From NCBI GenBank assembly GCA_033297075.1, contig MU858056.1, positions 62,001-126,000 on the forward strand: a stretch of 64,000 nucleotides of DNA. Reading direction: 5' to 3'. Positions 59,333 through 64,000 of this stretch are shown here, in pieces. The translations under genes and the position numbers were made by a program. The notes under the pieces were generated by a model. That model had not been told where the DNA came from. It did no database searches and worked only from the letters and a program-made list of their open reading frames with translations. Each line of letters opens with the position of its first letter. The first letter of the stretch is position 1. The DNA comes from Rhypophila decipiens (Eukaryota > Ascomycota > Sordariomycetes > Sordariales > Naviculisporaceae).

Positions 59333-60929
59333 TTAGTTAGAGATCTGTGTCTGGAAGAGAGGACGAGCAGAGTAAGAAGAAAAAGGGCAAAGTACCGGCT
59401 CATTTGTAGCATTCCATTCCAGTCTGGAATTGTCTGTTGCTTCCTCCTCATCTTCCTCGTCCTGATTGACTGGCTCCCACATTTGGTCTTGATCATCGTC
59501 TTGCTGAACAAACAGCGAGTCGGATCGAGCAGAACCGGGGGGCGGTACTGGGGCCGGTACTGGGGCCGGTAATGGGGGTGGCCGCATCTCGAACCCTGGT
59601 TGACGCACCGCAGGCAGGCGTGTTGGGGTGCTGAGCGGTTGGTTTGGTCGTTCACTGGTTTGCTGGTTTACGTTCTTTCCGGTGACTGAACTTGGTCGCT
59701 GCGATGCCGAGTCCAACCCAGGCTGTGCTTGCTGGCCAGCTTTTGCTGCGTCTGATGACTTGGCTCGGGAGTCTTTGTGTTTTTGGATACTGGCGTCTTT
59801 TTCGCCGACCGTCATCAAAATGAAGTCACAGATGACTCCGTCTCTACTGTAGGATAGCTTCATGGGCCTTCCCGGATCCCCATAGCTCGCTGTCAGGTCG
59901 CCGCTGGTGAGCTGGGCATGCTGGAGTATGGCGCGGAAATCTTTGACGCTGATGATGACGTGGAGCTTATCTTGGACCTCGACATCATCAAACTCGTCCA
60001 TTTCCACGGCGATGTTGGTATGAAGGGGCTTCTTGAGAACAGCTGGAGAGGACAGGTTAGCCAGGAGATAGCAATTGTGTAGAAGCGAATCAACTAGACG
60101 CACCTTCGTTGATATTAGCACCTCGTTTCTGTATCTTCTCGGTAAAGCACGTAAAATTCACAAGGCGACTTTCATCGTCTGTGTTGATGTCAAGCAGCTC
60201 GATCCCAGGCTGAAAATGATCCATGAGCTGGCGTAGTGTCCGCGACGAAATTGTCCAGTGGTTGCGGGCTGTGCTCTTGTCGAACTTTGCATGCGTCGGT
60301 GCTTTGGGCTCGAAAGATAGTGAATGTGATGCAGTTATTCCTGGCACACCAGTCAGCGGGCTTTATACGGCCTTTGTGTCTGATGCATCACATACCGTTC
60401 CTGCAGTTGATCCTGGTGACGAGCCGGCTCTTCTTGCCGGGCCCATCGTCGACGGCAACGTCGCAACTCTCAACTGCCGCATCTTTGTCTCCTCGGCCAA
60501 AATCACCACCGCCTGTGCGGGTCCGGAAAACAGAGAGTAGAGACTGTACACATACGCATTTAGTATTAGCGAGGTCATGGCACAACAGTTCGGAGAGGGA
60601 AGCAGACTTTGATCCACAGTTGACAAAAGAACCTGTCTCGATACTGAGCATTGCCCTCAAAATTATAGCGAGAAAAGAAGCGGTTTGTGGCGAATGTGCA
60701 GCACATGTAAGCTGACCTAGAGACGTTGATGGTGCTCAATGTGAGCTAGAGGCAAGGTGAGATGGTGAGCATTAGCAGTTGTTTTGGACAAAAAAACCTT
60801 CGAGTATCAACGAACCCTGTCACTTCGTGCCTCCAAACAAACGTCGTCACTGAATTTGAACATGCAAGCCAAGGCGTCATGAAAGACACTGACGCCCTCT
60901 TCACTCAATGTGAAGTTTAACACAGCCAT
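59333..60929 (-). CDS. RAD9: Rad9-type checkpoint clamp subunit (9-1-1)
   Basis: Six-exon model: complement(join(59333..59350, 59396..60042, 60104..60340, 60396..60543, 60608..60745, 60816..60929)), 433 residues. Rad9 with Rad1 and Hus1 forms a PCNA-like ring loaded at DNA damage that activates the ATR/Mec1 kinase. N-terminal half: MAVLNFTLSEEGVSVFHDAL, then AYMCCTFATNRFFSRYNFEG, SLLSVFRTR, FEPKAPTHAKFDKSTARNHW and LHVIISVKDFRAILQHAQLT. These match the Rad9 PCNA-fold domain to about residue 275. The tail is Pro/Gln/Glu-rich and disordered (RPPPLPAPVPAPVPPP; NQDEEDEEEATD). Introns are 45-70 nt; the first donor is gttcgt. The last intron (45 nt) is in frame and stop-free; leaving it in gives 448 residues with the same end, TQISN. 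Exon 1 to 2 is LEARSDR|LTLSTINVS. Confidence 0.9.
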
Positions 60930-61698
60930 CTTGAGTCGGCAGTTGAGGCATCGAGCGGGCCTGATTGAGTTCTGGTGATGGTAGGTGCGCTGTCGAACAA
61001 TTCGGCTTTCCAGGGAGAAGGTACTGCCCTGCACGAGGAAGTGTCGATGTTGAGCTCCTGCCCTTGATGAAGTGAGTTGAGGAAAGTGGTTCCGCCTCGG
61101 AGTTAGTGTACTGGTACGGGTTACAGTATCCCGTTACATCATGAAATAAGTTATGTAATTACGGGAATTGTCGACTGGGCTGGTGACCTACTGACCTTGT
61201 CACTAACGGTAAAAGTTATAGTGGTGTCCCGTACGTGGCTTGCGTGGGTGGCGCCGCAGCTACGCGACACTTGACCACCGGTTCACCGGTTCACCCGTGT
61301 AATTGGAGGGGCACCAATGACATCAACAATTCACGTCCCTCAACTCTCGACGCGTCCACCTTCTGCTTACAAGTGCATCGTAGTACTATTCGTACTTGCC
61401 TGGAGTTAGTTCGCGCCTGTCCATCTGAACTTGCTCTCCCGAAGCCACTTTCTTTTCGGTCAGGTACTAAAACGTACATGACCAAAAATAGAAGGAGACC
61501 GATCTCGATTCTATTTGTGTAATTCCATTTAACCACCGCACTGCGGTCGGTCTCCCGAATTTCATCACACCAACCGTTGTAAAGCAGTTATATACCATTC
61601 TTGAACACTCATCTTTCGACCCCGAAGCCCCCAGTATCATTCTCTGATATAGCATCACCAGTCACTGACAAGCACAACATATCACATACCATACAGCC
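60930..61698. promoter_or_regulatory. Divergent promoter region between RAD9 and the F-box gene
   Basis: About 0.77 kb. No gene is evident; frames at 61235-61536 on both strands are random. No specific site assigned. Confidence 0.4.
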
Positions 61699-63372
61699 AT
61701 GGCCAAGGCAAGGGTTCTTCCGCAAGAAATATGGCTGCTCGTCGCCCAAGAGTTCTCCAGCCGGCTCGATTTCTCAAGCCTCTTCCGCTGTGCCTGCGTC
61801 AGCCGTGGTATGGCCAACCTCGCGCTGCCACTGTTGTACAGCATACACGAGTCTTCGCCCGCCAGCAACGCTCACATCCTTGAGATCGAGACCTCGGTCT
61901 GCCTCTGGAGGTCCATCATCTTGTCCAGTCTACCAGTAGGACAGACGCTTTTCCCATACTGCCACTGGATCAAGACGCTCAGACTAGGGAACCTCTACAG
62001 TCTACTCGAGGATTTTGGCAGAGAAGGGATCAACGAGAATGTTCGTCGCTTGCGGGCACAGTTCTTTGGCTCGCCGCTGCAGAGGTTCGACATTAGCTAC
62101 AGGTTGACAAGAGGAAGGGGAAGGCGTCTCGATCTGGACGCTGTCGTCGTCCAAGTCGGAGATGAGATCATCGACTGCATCAAGACAGCCGCTCGCGAGC
62201 AAGACAAGGCGGTGTGTCTGCTGAGCCTGGAGGGTCCTACCCTGCCAACGGAGAATCTGACAACTTGGGTGACGAGCTTGTCACGGCTAACCTCGCTGAG
62301 GGTCCACGCCGGCACCGTCTTGAACGACACCTTGGCCAGGGCTATCAGAGCCAACTGTCCTGCATTCAACGAAGTGGCGTGTTATATGTGCAAGGGCGAC
62401 GGGGTGGATGTCAAGCTCGCTGGCTTCTTTAACAACCTCGAGCCCAACACGCTCGAATCGTTCATAGTCAACAGCAGGAACGATCTCGGAGAAGAATCGT
62501 TCAAAGCTCTGGCCGGGCACTCCAAATCACTCAAAAAACTGGGGCTGTTCAACCTCGAACGGGATGCCTTTGGCTCACTAAACCACCTCACATCATGCCT
62601 CGAGCTCGAAACTCTCAGTCTAGAAGCCGACACGACAGCGATGAGCCTACGCTGGGACGGCCCCCTCGCCGCAGTCTACGCAGAGATAGTCCAATGGCTC
62701 CAACAATGCGTCCACCTTCGCTCCCTAGACTTCCAAGGCGTGCCCCGGGGGACAGAGATGCTCAGCGAAGTGCTCAAGTCCCCGGGTATCCATCTCAAGA
62801 CTCTAAACGTCAAATCAGACGATTTCAGTCCAGACTTGTACGACTCTCTTCGCTCGCAGAATGGCCTCACCCAGCTAGCCGTGCGCATCGTCGACGAGGA
62901 CGTCCTAGAAGAGGGAGAAGAGCGCCGGGAACAGCTGGTCGAGGCCATCTGCCAATGCTCGGACCTTCGCGAGCTCGAGACGAACGAGCTCCTAACCATC
63001 AACCAGTTTACGCAAATCACCACTGCCCTCCCGACATTGGAAGAGATTGATCTAAACGGAGACCTCATCGATGACAGTTTCCTCCTTCCGCTTATAAATC
63101 TGTCCAAGCTCAAGGCGTTCACCGTTTTTGGCCCCTCCAGCTTCACCTTCGATGGCATCCTCGAGTTCCTGAATAACCTAGATTCCAACTCCAGCTCCGG
63201 GGACCATGAAGGCTTCCAATTATACCTGGGCGACCAGATCTTTGAATACAAATTCACGGCCGATGAAGAAAAGATGCTGCAAGCAGAGATGCGGCGGCGG
63301 TTTGGCGGAAAGCTAGATATCACGTACAGGGCTGACCCGGATGAGCTCCACGAGTCTGACTTTACCGATTAG
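61699..63372 (+). CDS. F-box protein with leucine-rich-repeat-like body
   Basis: Intronless, 557 residues. The N-terminus has an F-box-like helix bundle (about 5-50): VLPQEIWLLVAQEFSSRLDF, then SSLFRCACVSRGMANLALPL and LYSIHE. The body has spaced Leu/Ile motifs of degenerate LRRs: LVDLS-like VCLLSLEGPTLPTENLTTWV, LTSLRVHAG, LESFIVNSRNDLGEESFKAL, LETLSLEADTTAMSL, LRSLDFQGVPRG and LEEIDLNGDLIDDSFLLPL. Proteins of this design usually recruit substrates to SCF ubiquitin ligases through Skp1. The substrate is unknown; such genes are abundant and fast-evolving in Pezizomycotina. The start in accATGG context is good. Confidence 0.85.
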   Translation: MAKARVLPQEIWLLVAQEFSSRLDFSSLFRCACVSRGMANLALPLLYSIHESSPASNAHILEIETSVCLWRSIILSSLPVGQTLFPYCHWIKTLRLGNLYSLLEDFGREGINENVRRLRAQFFGSPLQRFDISYRLTRGRGRRLDLDAVVVQVGDEIIDCIKTAAREQDKAVCLLSLEGPTLPTENLTTWVTSLSRLTSLRVHAGTVLNDTLARAIRANCPAFNEVACYMCKGDGVDVKLAGFFNNLEPNTLESFIVNSRNDLGEESFKALAGHSKSLKKLGLFNLERDAFGSLNHLTSCLELETLSLEADTTAMSLRWDGPLAAVYAEIVQWLQQCVHLRSLDFQGVPRGTEMLSEVLKSPGIHLKTLNVKSDDFSPDLYDSLRSQNGLTQLAVRIVDEDVLEEGEERREQLVEAICQCSDLRELETNELLTINQFTQITTALPTLEEIDLNGDLIDDSFLLPLINLSKLKAFTVFGPSSFTFDGILEFLNNLDSNSSSGDHEGFQLYLGDQIFEYKFTADEEKMLQAEMRRRFGGKLDITYRADPDELHESDFTD

Positions 63373-63495
63373 CAATTGGATTACTGGGAGAAACAAGGAC
63401 GGGAGATTCTACTATGGAGGGAGCACCCCCTCCAGCAACATGTAACTATAAGCGTACTCCGGCGTAAGTAGGGTATAGATAGCGGTAATATGCAT

Positions 63496-63513
63496 GCAGC
63501 GGGTATCATGATT
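63496..63513. repeat. 18-bp direct repeat, left copy
   Basis: gcagcgggtatcatgatt, identical to 63827-63844. It overlaps the first 22-bp tandem unit by four bases. Confidence 0.9.
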
Positions 63514-63663
63514 CCGTTAAAGCATTTATTCTAGCTAGTTAAAGTATTTATTCGAGCCCGTTAAGGCATTTATTCGAGCCCGTTAAAGCATTTATTCGAA
63601 CCTATTAAAGTATTTATTTAAGCTTGTTAAGGTATTTATTCGAGCCTATTGAGGCATTTATTC
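63510..63663 (+). repeat. 22-bp tandem array, copy B (seven units)
   Basis: Units start every 22 bp at 63510, 63532, 63554, 63576, 63598, 63620 and 63642. The shared core is gttaa(a/g)g(c/t)atttattc after gagcc. This is the reverse complement of the array at 41991-42122. Confidence 0.93.
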
Positions 63664-63740
63664 GAATTAGGTATTTGCTTATAAATTATAGTATTGACCT
63701 TATAGATTAAAGGCTAAGACAGTGGTTTTAGCCAGGCATA
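63664..63740 (+). repeat. Non-tandem arm of dispersed repeat, copy B
   Basis: Its reverse complement ends in the same order (…cc actgtcttagcctttaatc…) as the arm at 41916-41968. A short direct repeat agtggttttagc also occurs in 63721-63754. Confidence 0.65.
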
Positions 63741-63826
63741 TAGTGGTTTTAGCAGCGGCGATCAAATGTTATATACAGCGCTTTGTTACTAAAATAAAGG
63801 AGGGAAAAAACACAAGTATAAGCGTT

Positions 63827-63844
63827 GCAGCGGGTATCATGATT
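63827..63844. repeat. 18-bp direct repeat, right copy
   Basis: gcagcgggtatcatgatt, identical to 63496-63513. The two copies bracket about 330 bp holding the repeat copy B. Confidence 0.9.
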
Positions 63845-64000
63845 TTTGCCAAACAAAGTGGTTGTTGTATGATGAATGTCAGATACAACCCATCACCTGA
63901 CCAAGGAACCAAGTGAGAAGCTCGCGGTCCTAACTAGCAGCCAGAATCTCAGCCGCCGCGGGTGCGGGTGAGTGATCCGTTTTGCCATCGTGGTTCTGGG

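Larger units (their letters stand above)
63373..64000. other. Right edge: AT-rich, repeat-bearing flank of the F-box gene
   Basis: The first ~120 bp are 3' flank of the F-box gene. The rest contains the second copy of the dispersed repeat, flanked by an 18-bp direct repeat, and an AT-rich non-coding segment. No gene. Confidence 0.6.

Noticed and set aside
59023..59655. Separate minus-strand gene overlapping the RAD9 3' end
   Set aside because: The frame is another reading frame of the RAD9 tail followed by 3' flank; no domain.

Overview
The window is nuclear DNA of a filamentous ascomycete (Pezizomycotina, most likely a Sordariomycete). The evidence is short spliceosomal introns (about 45-110 nt in most genes) with GT..AG ends and CTAAC/CTGAC-like branch sites, an intron-rich ribosomal protein gene, and the families present: fungal NAD-specific glutamate dehydrogenase, a Pth11/rhodopsin-type membrane protein, Ase1, Irs4, Rrp5 and a YML020W-type hydrolase. 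Multi-exon models below were joined by hand from splice signals and reading phase. Each CDS length comes out divisible by three. I recognise 18 protein genes and no rRNA, tRNA, CRISPR array or intact transposon.

Layout. 0.8-9.4 kb: three minus-strand genes, a PEX11-family peroxin, an IRS4-like EH-domain protein and the ASE1/PRC1 spindle-midzone protein. 9.4-12.7 kb: no convincing gene. 12.7-14.6 kb: a seven-helix Pth11/rhodopsin-domain protein (+). 14.6-18.7 kb: gene-free. 18.7-20.3 kb: a disordered protein of unknown function with a conserved-looking C-terminus (+). 22.5-28.0 kb: RRP5 (-). 28.9-31.9 kb: YML020W-like alpha/beta-hydrolase (+). 32.7-33.8 kb: COP9 signalosome subunit 5 (+), converging on mitochondrial glutamyl-tRNA synthetase MSE1 (-, 34.3-36.2). 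37.1-38.5 kb: type I J-protein (+). 39.4-40.4 kb: ribosomal protein eL32 (+). 41.4-41.7 kb: a 107-residue putative mitochondrial protein (+). 44.1-47.5 kb: NAD-glutamate dehydrogenase (-). 47.5-53.3 kb: gene-poor. 53.3-55.0 kb: kynureninase (+), converging on prephenate dehydrogenase TYR1 (-, 55.3-57.3). 57.8-59.0 kb: ATS1-like RCC1-repeat protein (+), converging on the RAD9 checkpoint-clamp subunit (-, 59.3-60.9). 61.7-63.4 kb: F-box/LRR protein (+).

The genes are mostly housekeeping and are not organised as a pathway. Kynureninase (tryptophan breakdown) and prephenate dehydrogenase (tyrosine synthesis) sit tail to tail, but nothing in sequence shows co-regulation. I see no secondary-metabolite or defence cluster.

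The most unusual non-genic signal is a dispersed repeat with a 22-bp tandem core. It occurs twice, in opposite orientation, at about 41.9-42.1 kb and 63.5-63.7 kb, and a shared non-tandem arm shows that the two copies are homologous. Other points of interest are a 4-nt first coding exon in CSN5, three genes with GTTCG-type donors, a 452-nt intron in TYR1 and an in-frame 45-nt optional intron in RAD9.
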